Notes under the pieces: model-generated
Database searches by the model: none
Seen by the model: the letters and a program-made list of their open reading frames with translations, nothing else
Told to the model about the DNA's origin: nothing
In this document: positions 43,050 to 53,863 of the stretch, piece by piece
How the letters are laid out: every line of letters starts with the position of its first letter
Position numbering within the stretch: position 1 is the stretch's first letter
Source of the DNA: Botryosphaeria dothidea
Lineage: Eukaryota > Ascomycota > Dothideomycetes > Botryosphaeriales > Botryosphaeriaceae
Assembly (NCBI GenBank): GCA_011503125.2
Contig: WWBZ02000051.1
Location: 2,790,001 to 2,854,000 of the forward strand
Length of the DNA stretch: 64,000 bases
Reading direction: 5' to 3'
Made by a program: the position numbers and the translations under genes

Positions 43050-44111
43050 TCATAAAATCTTGTTGAAACCCGGCAGCAGTTTTTCAAATTCTTCCAAGTT
43101 CCTTTGGAGACCCTCATCAATATCGAATTTCCTGGCAATTAAGTCTTGCTTCTCGTCAATGTCCTTCTGCAGAATCACACATCGAGTGGATTTCTTCTTG
43201 TACCGGTCACGCTCCTGGTGCATGTTCTCCAGGAAGGGCGTATTATTGATCACGAACTGTACATGGGAATTCCAATTGTTTGTTTGTATCTTGTTTCCGT
43301 TGCCATCTTTCTGGGCGTTGTAAAAAAAAATCGACCTCCAATATCGATGTAGCAGTCTCCGATGCATGTGAAAAGTGATTCTGCTGCAATTGATTGTTCA
43401 GGTTCAGTGGAAACACAGATGACATAGGATGCCATCCGGTACCAGGTGCCCAGAACACCTCGTCGGTAAAGGTACGGGCATACGGATTCTATAAGATTTA
43501 CGAGATAGCTGGAAGATGAATGGTGGGATCATATGACCAGCCGATCAACCCCAATGGGTGTTGGAGCGGTAGCCACATTCCATCCTGTTACCCAAGACAA
43601 CGCGCTCGTGCAGAAGACCTTGATTCTTTCAAGTCTTTCAGCCGAGTAAAGATGGTTGTTGGCAGTTTTCACGTATCTTCGGCTGTGAACAAGCGGCGCC
43701 GGGGTTGGATTGCGGCTCTCGTTTAGTGGGTTGATGAATCTCTCAATCGTTTCGGTCATTTCCATCATTCTTTCTTTCTTTCTCGATGCTGTAGATTGCA
43801 GGTCGTTTGTTGCAATTTGCTTGATAGAAATCCACAGTTTCAGCGATAGATGGATTAGTTCGTAATGGGCGCGCAATCTTGCTAGAGATGATTTCGTTGA
43901 GAACTGGACCAGTCATTGTAGGTTGAATATCATCAGCAGGAAAAGCTTCTCGGCTTGATCGTGATGCTGTCGCGGTGATTTCATCTTGAAGCTCATCCAT
44001 GTCGTCATGTTTCCCAGGGATACCTTGGGGCTGGCTCAGGTCATTGTGTCCTCCAGAGGATTCTTGGGGCTCGGTCAGGTCAGTATGTCCCCCATAGACA
44101 TTTTGTCTCAT
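43050..44111 (-). pseudogene. Frame-broken gene, partly coiled-coil, unknown
   Basis: Protein-like minus-strand segments lie in order but in different frames. (1) 44111 to about 43780 contains VLNEIISSKIARPLRTNPS. (2) About 43770 to 43560 contains NHLYSAERLERIKVFCTSAL. (3) About 43490 to 43330 contains FTDEVFWAPGTGWHPMSS. (4) About 43325 to 43050 is a charged coiled coil with YKKKSTRCVILQKDIDEKQ. Segments 2 and 3 can be joined by a GT..AG intron of about 60 nt. Segments 1/2 meet at a GAAA tetranucleotide run (about 43768-43784), and 3/4 at nine A's (43322-43330). The breaks therefore fall at simple repeats: indel mutations in a decaying gene, or assembly errors. Family unknown. Confidence 0.4.
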
Positions 44112-45147
44112 CTCTTTCGGAGCTCACTTCATCTTCAACACCCGGCCTTGGGTGATCATCTTGTGAGGTTCCTTGTTGATATTTGATGTCGTCATTGCCG
44201 GAGTTTGAAGATTGGGAGCATGCAGGGGAAAAAGAGACCACTTCAAGCGGTGCTATGGTAGTCGTGAGGAGCAGTCTTGGTGAGGTCGGAGTGTGAAGGA
44301 GCACAAAGTTTCGGTCGCGAAAGACGCGCAACGCACGGACCAAGACTTTGCCATGACACTTCCTTCTGCAGCTCGCAAGACCGCTGCCAAGTTTCCCATG
44401 GCAGACACTCGGTCGACATCCGCGAATCTTCTCCCGCCAAGCGCATCCATCCCACAACATCCGCTCCACAGCCGGACAGCACTTCCATCCTTCCAAATAC
44501 GCGGCTCGGACAGCCCATTTTGCTGACATCGCTCACCGTACTTGTGACACCCCCACAGGGATCACCGGACAACAAAGCTGAACCTCACCCGAGTACTTGC
44601 AAGACCTTTGGAAACGCGGTTGAACTTCAAGCCTACATTGCGGTATTTCACCAGCGGAACAGACGCAGTGTTCGGAGTAGGGTATAAGAGAAGAACAAAA
44701 CACCCTGCGGCGCATGCAGTGCTCCGACTGTGGCTGGTGCTGAGGATTCATTCTAAAAATAGATGTTTCCCTGTAGCTAAGCAGCCACCAACCAGCGACG
44801 ACGAGCCTCCACATTCCAGCCAACGAAAAGCGAGCCTTACGCCCCCCGCAGTTTCTGCACCTATTTTCGCCAAGCTGACGCAGCCGCACTACGCCCACAT
44901 GGGAACCACGCGCCACAGAGCGTACAGCTGCAATTGCGCAGTACAAGTTACGTCAGGCCGGAGTTGATACTGCGCCTTCTGACTACATCACACGCCCCCA
45001 TCGTGACGATCCTTCTTGAGATGGGGCTTGAGCTGTACGAGAAAGAACAGTATAAAGACAGCTCAAGATGGTCGCCTTGCAACTCATCCAAACAGCAACC
45101 ATCACTTTCCATTCACCATCTACTCAACAGCATCCTCCACTATCAAG
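44112..45147. other. Intergenic stretch upstream of cupin gene
   Basis: Upstream flanks of the frame-broken gene (minus) and the cupin gene (plus). Frames here overlap in all phases and none has a motif. A TATA-like box is listed separately. Confidence 0.4.
45051..45056 (+). promoter_or_regulatory. TATA-like box of the cupin gene
   Basis: TATAAA lies 97 bases before the cupin start codon, followed by a C/A-rich leader. Position and sequence fit a core promoter; untested. Confidence 0.5.
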
Positions 45148-45909
45148 ATGCATACTTCATTCCTCGCTTCGGCTCTCCTCCTGGCTGGCGCCTCTGTCGC
45201 AGCACCAACAAACTCCAACACCACCTATGGCAACCCCGACACTCCGAGTCCTCAACCAACCAACAACCCTACTCCTTCCAACCCCGCGGGCCTGACCCTC
45301 TTCCAACAACTTCTTCTCGCTCCTAACGCGGTCGAACGCACCAAGCTTCTCCCCGACGATGAACAGTTCATCTTCGACTTTAAGAATGCCCCCGCCGCTG
45401 GTGTGGTCACCGGTGAAGGCGGTTCTATCGTACGGGCTGACCACGCCACCTTCCCCGCCCTTGTTGGTTCTGGGGGTGCCGTGGCTATTGGCTTCCTTGG
45501 TCCCTGCGGATTCAACACGCCACACGTGCACCCGAGAGCGGCAGAGCTGAACCTCGTCGTCAAGGGACGGCTTGTGTCTCAGTCTGTCCACGAGAATGGT
45601 GCTCGCACCATCAACCACAACCTCGACACTTTCCAGATGACCGTCTTCCCTCAGGGTGCCGTTCACACCGAGTTCAACCCTGACTGCGAGGACGCAATCT
45701 TTGTTGCCAGCTTCCCCGATGAGGATCCCGGTGTTGGTCAGATTGCTCAGGAGTACTTTGGTCTCAGCAATGAGATTGTGAAGGGTTCGATTGGTGGGGA
45801 GGTCATGGTTGATGGAAAGGATATTGATGAGTTCCGCAGTATGATTCCGAAGAACGTGGCCAAGGGTGTTGATTCTTGCCTGGCCAAGTGCGGAATCAAG
45901 AAGCGTTGA
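45148..45909 (+). CDS. Secreted cupin, spherulin/germin-like
   Basis: A single-exon secreted protein of 253 residues. A classic signal peptide (LASALLLAGASVAA) is followed by a Thr/Pro/Asn-rich linker and then a germin-type cupin domain. Box 1 has GPCGFNTPHVHPRAAELNLV, supplying the His, His and Glu metal ligands, and box 2 has FPQGAVHTEFNPDCEDAIFV with the further His. The C-terminus has two Cys (CLAKC) that could form a disulphide. Germin-like cupins are metal-dependent oxidases or structural wall proteins; spherulin-1 relatives are common secreted fungal proteins. The ATG at 45148 was chosen because the upstream in-frame extension would destroy the signal peptide. Confidence 0.88.
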   Translation: MHTSFLASALLLAGASVAAPTNSNTTYGNPDTPSPQPTNNPTPSNPAGLTLFQQLLLAPNAVERTKLLPDDEQFIFDFKNAPAAGVVTGEGGSIVRADHATFPALVGSGGAVAIGFLGPCGFNTPHVHPRAAELNLVVKGRLVSQSVHENGARTINHNLDTFQMTVFPQGAVHTEFNPDCEDAIFVASFPDEDPGVGQIAQEYFGLSNEIVKGSIGGEVMVDGKDIDEFRSMIPKNVAKGVDSCLAKCGIKKR

Positions 45910-46088
45910 AGATGCTGCGTCAGATTGCTTAGCATTCAGATACCATACTAAAAGTTATTAATCATGGGGGATTTCATTAGACTTATTATTAATTGCACCT
46001 TTCAACCAAATCATCTGTGCAAGAACCTGGACGAATGATCAACTGTGAGATGATGAATTTCATTGAAGAATCCATGTACAACACCTTC

Positions 46089-47042
46089 CTAAGCCAAACC
46101 CAATGCAACCTCGAGCGACTTCTTTTCCCGCTGAACAAAGTCTTCCCATGACCCCAAATGAACACCATAGCTTCTCACTTCATCCAAATCGACCAAAACA
46201 CCAAACTCATTCCGGAACAGTTCCGATTCAATGAGAAGGGTCCTGTTTGCTGCAATCTCCTCCTCTAAAAGATGAACCGCCTTGACCTGATTCCTACCGC
46301 CGGACGCGTTGGTAAGCATCTCGGCGAGTTGAGGCAACGTCAGATGAATACTTGAAAGAGGTATGATCTTCCCTTTCCATTCACCATTGTCAACAAGAGC
46401 TCTTGCGGCAAAGCGACCGATATCTGTAGGATCCAGACATGACAACTTCACTTCCGGACCAAGAGCAGTCTGCAACTCTCCATCCGAAGCAAGAGTTGGA
46501 TACATGTAACCTGCAACGGGATGTGTGAAGTTTGTGAAGAACATGGCAGGTCGAAGAATGGTAGTACCGTGTGTGAAACCGGCAGCCAATGTTTCTTCTT
46601 CGATTGCTTTCTTGGAGCGCATGTACCAAGCCATACCAGGCCAAGAATCCAACTCGGTGAAAGCACGCTCGTTTCCGATGATGGACGCAGAACTGTATAC
46701 AGCTCGGGTGACTGTCTTTACGCTCTTGCAAGCGGACAAGATAGCGCGAGCATGTTTAATTTCGGTATCTGGAGCCTCTCTGTTGGGTGTAACGTTGATG
46801 AAGACAGAAGTACAAGATTTGGCGGCGGCCTCGATGGTGGATGGATTGTTGAAATTGCCGGTGAAGAGTTTGACGGAGGGAGACAGAGAAGCCAAGGACT
46901 TTGAGGCATCAGACGAAGGATCTCTGACGAGAGCATGAATGGCGATGGGGACTTTGCGATCGGATGAAATGTCGAGAAGTGCGTGAATGGTAGCGCTGCC
47001 TTGACGGCCAGTTGCACCAGTTACCAGGATTGTGTGAGCCAT
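46089..47042 (-). CDS. NmrA-like NAD(P)-binding protein
   Basis: A single-exon atypical short-chain dehydrogenase of the NmrA-like family, 317 residues from MAHTILVTG. The Rossmann motif GATGRQGS at residues 9-16 binds NAD(P). ALVRDPSSDASKSLASL fits the second beta strand, and the WYMRSKKAIEEE block lies where SDRs have the YxxxK helix. ILRPAMFFTNF is the substrate-side segment typical of NmrA/isoflavone-reductase-like proteins. Members act as redox sensors, or as reductases in secondary metabolism; which is unclear. An in-frame ATG at 47111 would add 23 hydrophobic/Cys residues and is less likely. It is convergent with the cupin gene across 179 bases. Confidence 0.87.
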   Translation of the reverse strand: MAHTILVTGATGRQGSATIHALLDISSDRKVPIAIHALVRDPSSDASKSLASLSPSVKLFTGNFNNPSTIEAAAKSCTSVFINVTPNREAPDTEIKHARAILSACKSVKTVTRAVYSSASIIGNERAFTELDSWPGMAWYMRSKKAIEEETLAAGFTHGTTILRPAMFFTNFTHPVAGYMYPTLASDGELQTALGPEVKLSCLDPTDIGRFAARALVDNGEWKGKIIPLSSIHLTLPQLAEMLTNASGGRNQVKAVHLLEEEIAANRTLLIESELFRNEFGVLVDLDEVRSYGVHLGSWEDFVQREKKSLEVALGLA

Positions 47043-47580
47043 TGTTTGTGTGGACAGTATTTTCAGACAGAGGTTGCAAGATAAATAAAGAGCTGCAGGT
47101 ATATCTGTCAAGAAGCCGTGGTGTTTGTCAGCTTTGAATCCTACGACGATCTTCTGACGCGAGTGAGACGGACTTTGGGTGCGGTGTTGTCAGCAGGGAT
47201 GATGTGGAACGGACTAAAGGCGGGAATTCTGATAGGTGGACTGCATGCACCTTTCCAATTCTGGATTATTCGCTAAACGGTTTTGCGGGGAATTGCATGC
47301 AATTGAGGAGTACCCTAGTATTAGAAGTTCGGAGCTAAAGCATTACTCCGGATCTAAGTGATTACAACAGTTATGCATCGGGACGGGATCTAAAGCTTCC
47401 GATGTACGAATTATGCTTTTATGGAATCTCAAAAGTTCATAAAATGATGTGAGGACGACCTACCGCTTTGTTGAAAGACATTCAGGGTCGTATCATCTTC
47501 ATCCGAGTATTCTGCCGTTATATCAACATATTCCAAATTGACATTGGGTATCTGCCTATTTACCTGCCTCATCAGGTCGT
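47043..47580. other. Intergenic stretch
   Basis: Upstream flank of the NmrA-like gene and 3' flank of the RBR gene. AT-rich; no gene supported. Confidence 0.45.
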
Positions 47581-49327
47581 TCACCTCACATTATCCGAAT
47601 GATGCTTACAATTCTTCTTATGCCTTCCATTCCCATGCCTCCTAATGGGATCATACGGTGCAAGACAGATCCAACAAAACTCATGTTTGCACTGCCTACA
47701 TGTCATATGATCACATCCTTTGTTTTTCTCAATCATCCATCCACATCCCTTTCCTGGACATTTCTTTGTTGTTTTGGATAGAATCTTCTCCGATGCTCGT
47801 TCCTCCCGATGATGTTTCTCACGATTCACACGTTGATCGTATTGTCGACATGTTTCTCCACGATGCCATGGAATTTCATGATGGGTACAAAACTGCGCAC
47901 TACATTCAATGCATTTGAAGATGGGTCCGGATGCATCGTCATGGATTTGTCCACTCTGACACGTGCTGGAAAGACACCAGCGGAAATTTGGTTCTCTACT
48001 GAGATGTGCGCGGAAGGCGAGAGCATCATAGCTATTCAAATCAGCAAGATACTGATCGAATGATGAAGCAGACGTACCGTTCAAAGGTTGTGGAATCGGC
48101 AAGTCGTGAAACGTCCGAATGATTCAGGAAAGCCCTGCATTCAGGCTCCGGACAGTTGATATGATCCCATCCCTTACTATCCAATTCAGCTGCAATCCAA
48201 CTCCGAACACACTCATTACATGTGTTCCACAGATGTTGACATTGCAGAGGTGTAGGGTCGGGAAAGTCGGCATATGGTTTGGATTCTCCGCAAACTGCGC
48301 ATTCACGGTAAGAAAGGAGCATACTCGAGAATCGTTGATAAAGGTGCATCATTTCGCCTTCGCCGGGTTCGACTGGAGGAGGAGCTGCTGCAGCACGTCT
48401 GACAGATTTCTTCTGACGAACAGCTCGCTGTCGTCGTAGCAAGCTACCGGGTGAGGGATTGGAAGTACCAATGAGAGGACGAGAATCGAAATAGGGTGAG
48501 GGAATCCACCCAGACTCTCCATTCGACAAATTGGTACCAAACCACCAGCCTGAATCACAATCAGTCAGAGGATGTGCCTCGAACATGATCATGGACATAC
48601 CGTTTTCGAGTTTTTCAGAGACAATGAACACTTCATTCTCCTCAAAACCGAGTTTTCTTTCATCATCCGCTTGATAATGCCACAATGCTCGGTGGTGAAC
48701 ATTTTCTGCCGGTATCGCTATTCCGATATCTTTTTGCTGAGGCATGGCTTTGGAGGGATCACTTGTTTGCGAGACATGGTTGTAAGTCTTATTGGTGAAA
48801 GGGATTCGGTAGGAATCTTTTAAAAAGGCGTTGTCCTGTGATGACATCTCTCTCTTCCCCACGTCAGATGTTGTAGCCGTCAAAATCTTGTCATCATCCC
48901 TCTCATAACTGCTGGACCTCCGGACAGGTTTCCGGGGAACTAGAGGTTCAGGTCGCAGTGTAGGATCATCTTGTCTGAAAGACAATGTGACTTGTGAGAC
49001 TGAGCCGAGTTGAACTTTTTGGAGGGTGGAATCCTTGGTTTCACTCTTGAATCGTAACTTGCTTGCCCAGGCGGAGAAAACTGCTTTGAAATCATCAGAG
49101 GTAGAGGTGCTTCCAACGAGGGTATCATGGTATGCGCCTGGAATAGGATATCTGTTGAGATCAAATGATGATGAAGAGCTGGATGATTCCAACCGTTTTG
49201 AACCCAGATCATCAAGTTCCGAGGCTGACATGCGGGGTAGTCGATCGGCATCGGTGGGAGTCAAGGACCTCAAAAGATTTTGTGAAGACTTCATTGCAAT
49301 GTCATAAAGAATACCGATGCAAGCCAA
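47581..49327 (-). CDS. RBR (RING-IBR-RING) E3 ubiquitin ligase with SH3 domain
   Basis: Transfers ubiquitin through a RING/HECT-hybrid mechanism. Exons 49327-48601, 48549-48078 and 48031-47581 (introns 51 and 46 nt) give 549 residues. A Ser-rich N-terminus is followed by an SH3-like domain at about 213-265 (ALWHYQADDERKLGFEENE, then WWFGTNLSNGESGWIPSPYF). RING1 spans Cys326 to Cys380, the IBR about 415-465 (FRWCLSSTCQSG), and RING2 Cys491 to Cys522 with the presumed catalytic Cys506 in KGCDHMTC. The first intron is a multiple of three with no stop; keeping it would insert 17 residues inside the SH3 fold. The second splice restores ERYDALAFRAHL, the usual linker. The start could also be the second ATG (MKSSQ). 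Confidence 0.87.
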
Positions 49328-49827
49328 AAGTTGCGACGAGAGGATATTTTGAGGAATGGGACGAGGTACAAGTTTTTCTAAGATCGGACATGGAGAGCCA
49401 GCACAGCCGCGGGGCAGAGAAGGTTAAGTTACAGGGCTGACACCAGGAATAGCGATGAGCCTTGCTTCCTTGGGGTGATCCTGCAGGCTTCCTCAAGGCC
49501 GAATTCCTGACCTTGGCTGAAGAGCCGATAGGCTGAGAAACAGCCCGACCCAACGGTATCGGCACGCATGACAGCGAGTGGGTGAATGGTGTGCATGAGG
49601 ACATGTGAGCGGATGCCGGTGTGCTTGATTGTGGTAGCGCAAGGCTGAAATTGCGGGCAGTGCGCAGAGGTATCCAGCTTAAAATAAGTTTGGTGCTACT
49701 GCACGTGACGGGGCGATGGGGCGATGATTCTCCGAGCGGGCGGAAAAGGTCGTGGCCGTCCTTGACGCGGAGCGTTGTCGGGCTACGTCTCTGCCGCCAG
49801 AGCTTCCCACAGCTTCCCCCACCAACC
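49328..49827. promoter_or_regulatory. Divergent intergenic region RBR/COG1
   Basis: A 500-base gap between divergent start codons; the COG1 leader ends in CCCCCACCAACC before ATG. No TATA box recognised. Confidence 0.4.
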
Positions 49828-52337
49828 ATGACCACCACCGAAGCTCCCGACCCGCGCTCCTTCAAAACAGCAGACGACGCCTTTCAATATCCTGTATCTG
49901 TCGTCAGGAAGCTCGAGCAGCAGCTCCGTCACAATGCCGACGAAAATCGCGAGAAACTACGCTCGCTCGTCGGGTGAGTACATCCCTGAGCTCTACCGTT
50001 CACGCGACAAAGCCCTGCCTTTCACTGGATGGAGCGCAATATGAGCTCTCCTTTCCACTTGGCTGACTCTCGGCTCTCACAGAGCGAGTTATCGCGACCT
50101 TCTGGGAACCGCCGAACGTATCATCGAAATGGATCGCCAAATGCAACACGTAGAATCTACACTGGGCTCTATCGGTCAGAAATGCAATTCGCGGAGGGTT
50201 GACAAGATCAACAAAAACTATACTGGCCTTGCTATCTTTACCCGCAAGCTTGGTGAGTCTCTGGATCTTCAAATTTGTGGGCTGAAGCTAATTCAATACA
50301 GATGCGGAGCGTTTCTCTTTCGCCGCTCAACTCGCTGTCCTCCAAGCCTGTCCAACCGTAATCCGCCGTGCCTTGAAAAAAGGCTCCACATTACTTGCCG
50401 CAAAGATCCTGGTCATATCCCGGCTCTTACACAAGAACCTCTCCCAATCACCCCAAACCCCTCCTTTCGTGGAATCCCTCAAGAATCAACTGGCTTCGTT
50501 GCGACGGAAGCTCCTCCATACAATCGACAAGCAATTCTCCCGCTTCAATTCGGAGGCTCATGACGTGTTGGAGAGTATGTGTGCCTTCTCCCTGGCGACA
50601 AGCTCCACTCCCAGCGACGTACTGCGTCATTTCCACCATGTCCGGCTAGAATCCATCACACGACTGGTCCATGAGGGTCGCACTTCTCAACAACACCTAC
50701 CTCGAGCACTGAAACTGTACGTGCGAACCTTGGTGGATACCCAATCAATATTCCCCAAACGTCTTGCCGATGCTCTTGTACGTTTGAAAGCGAGGCCATT
50801 ACTCCAGGATGGTGAAATTCAAGCTATTGTTGAGCTTAACCTGGATGTACACGAACGATGGATTGCCGACGAAGTCAGGAACTTTACACCCTGGCCAAGA
50901 CATGACGAATTGTCCAAACAAGACGCAGAGAGATTGTTGAGGACTTGGGCAAAACAAGCCGTGAAAGCTTTCCTTGACAGCACTCGTGGTGTACTGGCGG
51001 AACAAGATGATCCAAAGACTGTACTTGATGTGAGAAGAGAGATGCTGGAGACTTGGCTCTCCTCCAGTAACCGTGGACTTGGTGTCGATCCATCCTCTGT
51101 GTTGGATGATCTCAGGGAGGTCATCAATGACCGTCTACGTGGTCTTCTGACTGATCGGGCAACACGACTCAACTCGATCACTTCTGAGCTTGCGCAAATT
51201 CTCGACTCTTGGAATTCCAGCACCGAAGATCAAGTGACGTCTTTGTGGGATCCATCAACTACCTCCATCGACACATCCAATGGTGCGCCTGCCTTCAAAA
51301 AGGCAATCATTGAGCGAAGCCATGGACTCGGCTATTCTCTTCTGCAACTCATTGCCACGTACGACCAATGGGCACAGTCACTAGAGGGTGCATATGCAAT
51401 CGTCAAGGAGATGAAAGATACGAAATGGGATGATGATCTCAATGCTGATGATGATGAAGATTTGGATCTTGAATCCAAGCAAATACTTCTTAGTGAGGAT
51501 GACCCAAGAACACTTGAAGACTCTCTCAAAGAAGCATTGTCAGCCGCTTTCGACCAGTTACAGAAGGAGGCTGAAGCCTTGGTCTCAAGGAACCTGGAGA
51601 CAGAAGATGCTACTTCAAAGGCTATTCTAATTGTCCGTGCTCTTCGGGAGATTAGCCAACGGTTGGGAAGCCTTTCTGCAGCAAATCGACGTACAATTTT
51701 CTCATCGACTGTCTTTCCTCAGTCGGTCACGGAACAACTCCACCTTACCATCGCAAAAGTTGTCTCCGAGTCTCCAATCTCTTTCTTTAGAACCTACTTG
51801 CAAAAGCTCCCCCTTTCACGACGTCCAAGGGCAAGAGCTCTTTGGGAAGGCAGCCCCGCATTACCAGTACAGCCCTCTGTTGGTACTTTCAAGTTTCTCA
51901 GCACCCTGAACCAGGAAATGGTAGGACGTGGCGGCGATTTGTGGTCACCAGGTGCAGTCGGCGTCTTGAAGAAGCATATTGCCAGCGAATCTGCTACCGT
52001 TTTGGGAGAGTCCATCAAGGCAATCAAGAATGCCGTCAAAGAGCATAGCGAGACTGAAAATGGTGAAGACGCAAATGCCGACGCTGAGGAGACGAAAAAG
52101 GAACAACTCCCTCCCAATGCCGATGTGCAAAAAGAAAAGCTTACACACCTGCTTTTCGACGTCTTTTACCTACAGCGCGCGTTCTTACATAAGACCGCGG
52201 AGGAATCACCATTCAAAACTCTTGAGAGGGTGTTGCAGGAAGATTCGGGTGTTGATGGGACAGCGGTTGATCGTCTCAAGAAGAATGCCGGTGACTACTG
52301 GCGGAAGACTTATCTTCTGTTTGCACTTTTATCATGA
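49828..52337 (+). CDS. COG1: Conserved oligomeric Golgi complex subunit COG1
   Basis: COG1 is a lobe A subunit of the COG tethering complex for retrograde intra-Golgi vesicles. Three exons (49828-49973, 50083-50252, 50302-52337) sum to 2352 nt, or 783 residues. The N-terminal coiled-coil region carries the Vps51/COG1 signature: the first splice creates LRSLVGASYRDLL, followed by TAERIIEMDRQM. The second splice gives RKLDAERFSFAAQLAVLQAC. The remainder is helical, as expected of a CATCHR-fold tether, with an acidic linker (DDDLNADDDEDLDLE) near residue 480 and a second Glu/Asp-rich linker near residue 700. The start is the ATG preceded by a CCAACC context. Convergent with the gene at 52695. 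Confidence 0.87.
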
Positions 52338-52694
52338 TTTCGTACTTCAAAGATACCATTTCATTCGATCATATCAATTCTCGTCTGAGGAGATTGTTAT
52401 CCTGCCCTCCAATTTCATGTCAATTTTATCCCGTGTCATGCAAGCAATCTGACCTGAAAGTAACCCAGCCAAGCAAAGACCTCCATAACTCCACGCTTTT
52501 CATGTTGATTCCTCGAACCCCTAACTTCTGATTTGTCCAATGATGAGGCCACAAAACCTATTAGTTTTGACCAACTCGTTAATTGCTGAGTCAGAAACGG
52601 ACGAGGATACGAAATCTGCCTTGCGAATTCCTCAAAATCGCCTAGAATCCACTTTTCTTGAACCTCGCAACCGGTCAAAACTTTTACGTTCCAA
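52338..52694. other. Convergent 3' flanks
   Basis: About 360 bases between COG1 and the next minus-strand gene; no gene supported. Confidence 0.5.
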
Positions 52695-53834
52695 TCAATC
52701 ACCTTCCTTTGTCCGTCCATCCGACCTAGACCTGGATAGCAACGGCCACAGCATGCGTCGTACGGGCCGCGAGCGCTGAATGTCTCTCCTTCCATCTGCG
52801 CCCGACTCCAACTGGTTCTGCATATGAGTGGTTGCGATTGGGTGTCTCGACCTCTGGTGTGGCTGAGCCTGCTCTTGGAGATGCACCCTCTCTTGATCCT
52901 GTATCTGTCGTTCAATCAACAAGTTCGTAAGCTCCTCGATATCATCCCAGACTTTTTCCGAGCCTGAAGATTCAGAGCGATTCCGTTGGTGGCTGCCGGC
53001 CTGTACTGATTGAGCTTCATGACTCGGGCGATCATCCCCGTTCCGGATAGTAGAATGAGGCTGTGAAGATCTGCTAGACGTTTGCATGGGCTGATGAGCG
53101 GACAACGATTCTGTAGGCTGCAACGCCCGCGATGTACGCCGAGTCTGCCTCGTCAAGACTGGTGACTGATGGCTCTCCCGAGGTATTCTGGAACCATTTC
53201 CACGCTCCGTAATCCTTACTGCATCATCCCTCCTGTTGAAATGCACCTGTCGGTTGAGGGCCCTTGATCCCCCCACCTGACCTGGTTGCTCTCGTGGTCC
53301 TCTCGGCTTCTCGGCCATCCCTCTCGGCAAGGGCGGCACGTCAGGCAGATTATAAGCTGTACTCTTTGGCGAAGGTGATGGTTCCTGATTCGGGTCAAGT
53401 GTATAGCGAGGCATGGAAGTCTTCTGTTCCTTGCTTCTGCTTATCCTACTGCTCCACCTCTGCAGTGATGACGTCCTCTTTTCCGATTTCGTCGGTGTCT
53501 TCTGGGACTGCGCCATCTCTCGCTGGCGGTGTATGAGGGGTGTGAGCCTGCTAGTGAGAGAGCGCTTTGGTGTCAGATCAGGGTCAGCCTTGGGTATGGA
53601 TGGAAGAGCTTCGTGTTCTGTCGGCAGATCAGTGGGACCTGGGGGTGCGGTCGATGGTCGGATTGTGCTGTTGCTGGATGTCGAGGAGGCACTGCCTCTG
53701 AGAGTGGGGTTTGCAATGTTTGCGGAGTTTGCGCGAGGAGTCAGAGAGTATGGAGTGAGAGATTCTTGTGGAGCTGTGGGAGTGCGCGGAGCGATGACTA
53801 GCGGAGTCGGGCGTGTAGAGCGCGAAGCTGGCAT
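52695..53834 (-). CDS. Disordered Ser/Pro/Arg-rich protein, unknown
   Basis: A 379-residue single frame, mostly low-complexity Ser/Thr/Pro/Arg/Gln, probably intrinsically disordered. Recurrent phospho-type motifs include RTPTAP, SLTPRAN and KSEKRTSSLQRWSSRISRSK. One short ordered helix is likely at EKVWDDIEELTNLLIERQIQ (about residues 290-310). No catalytic motif. Sequence just upstream of the ATG is also open and protein-like (WNVDNFDFSLLVD), so the gene may continue 5' through a short intron into the frame at 53864-54208. Confidence 0.5.
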   Translation of the reverse strand: MPASRSTRPTPLVIAPRTPTAPQESLTPYSLTPRANSANIANPTLRGSASSTSSNSTIRPSTAPPGPTDLPTEHEALPSIPKADPDLTPKRSLTSRLTPLIHRQREMAQSQKTPTKSEKRTSSLQRWSSRISRSKEQKTSMPRYTLDPNQEPSPSPKSTAYNLPDVPPLPRGMAEKPRGPREQPGQVGGSRALNRQVHFNRRDDAVRITERGNGSRIPRESHQSPVLTRQTRRTSRALQPTESLSAHQPMQTSSRSSQPHSTIRNGDDRPSHEAQSVQAGSHQRNRSESSGSEKVWDDIEELTNLLIERQIQDQERVHLQEQAQPHQRSRHPIATTHMQNQLESGADGRRDIQRSRPVRRMLWPLLSRSRSDGRTKEGD

Positions 53835-53863
53835 GTCTACGAGGAGGCTGAAGTCAAAGTTAT

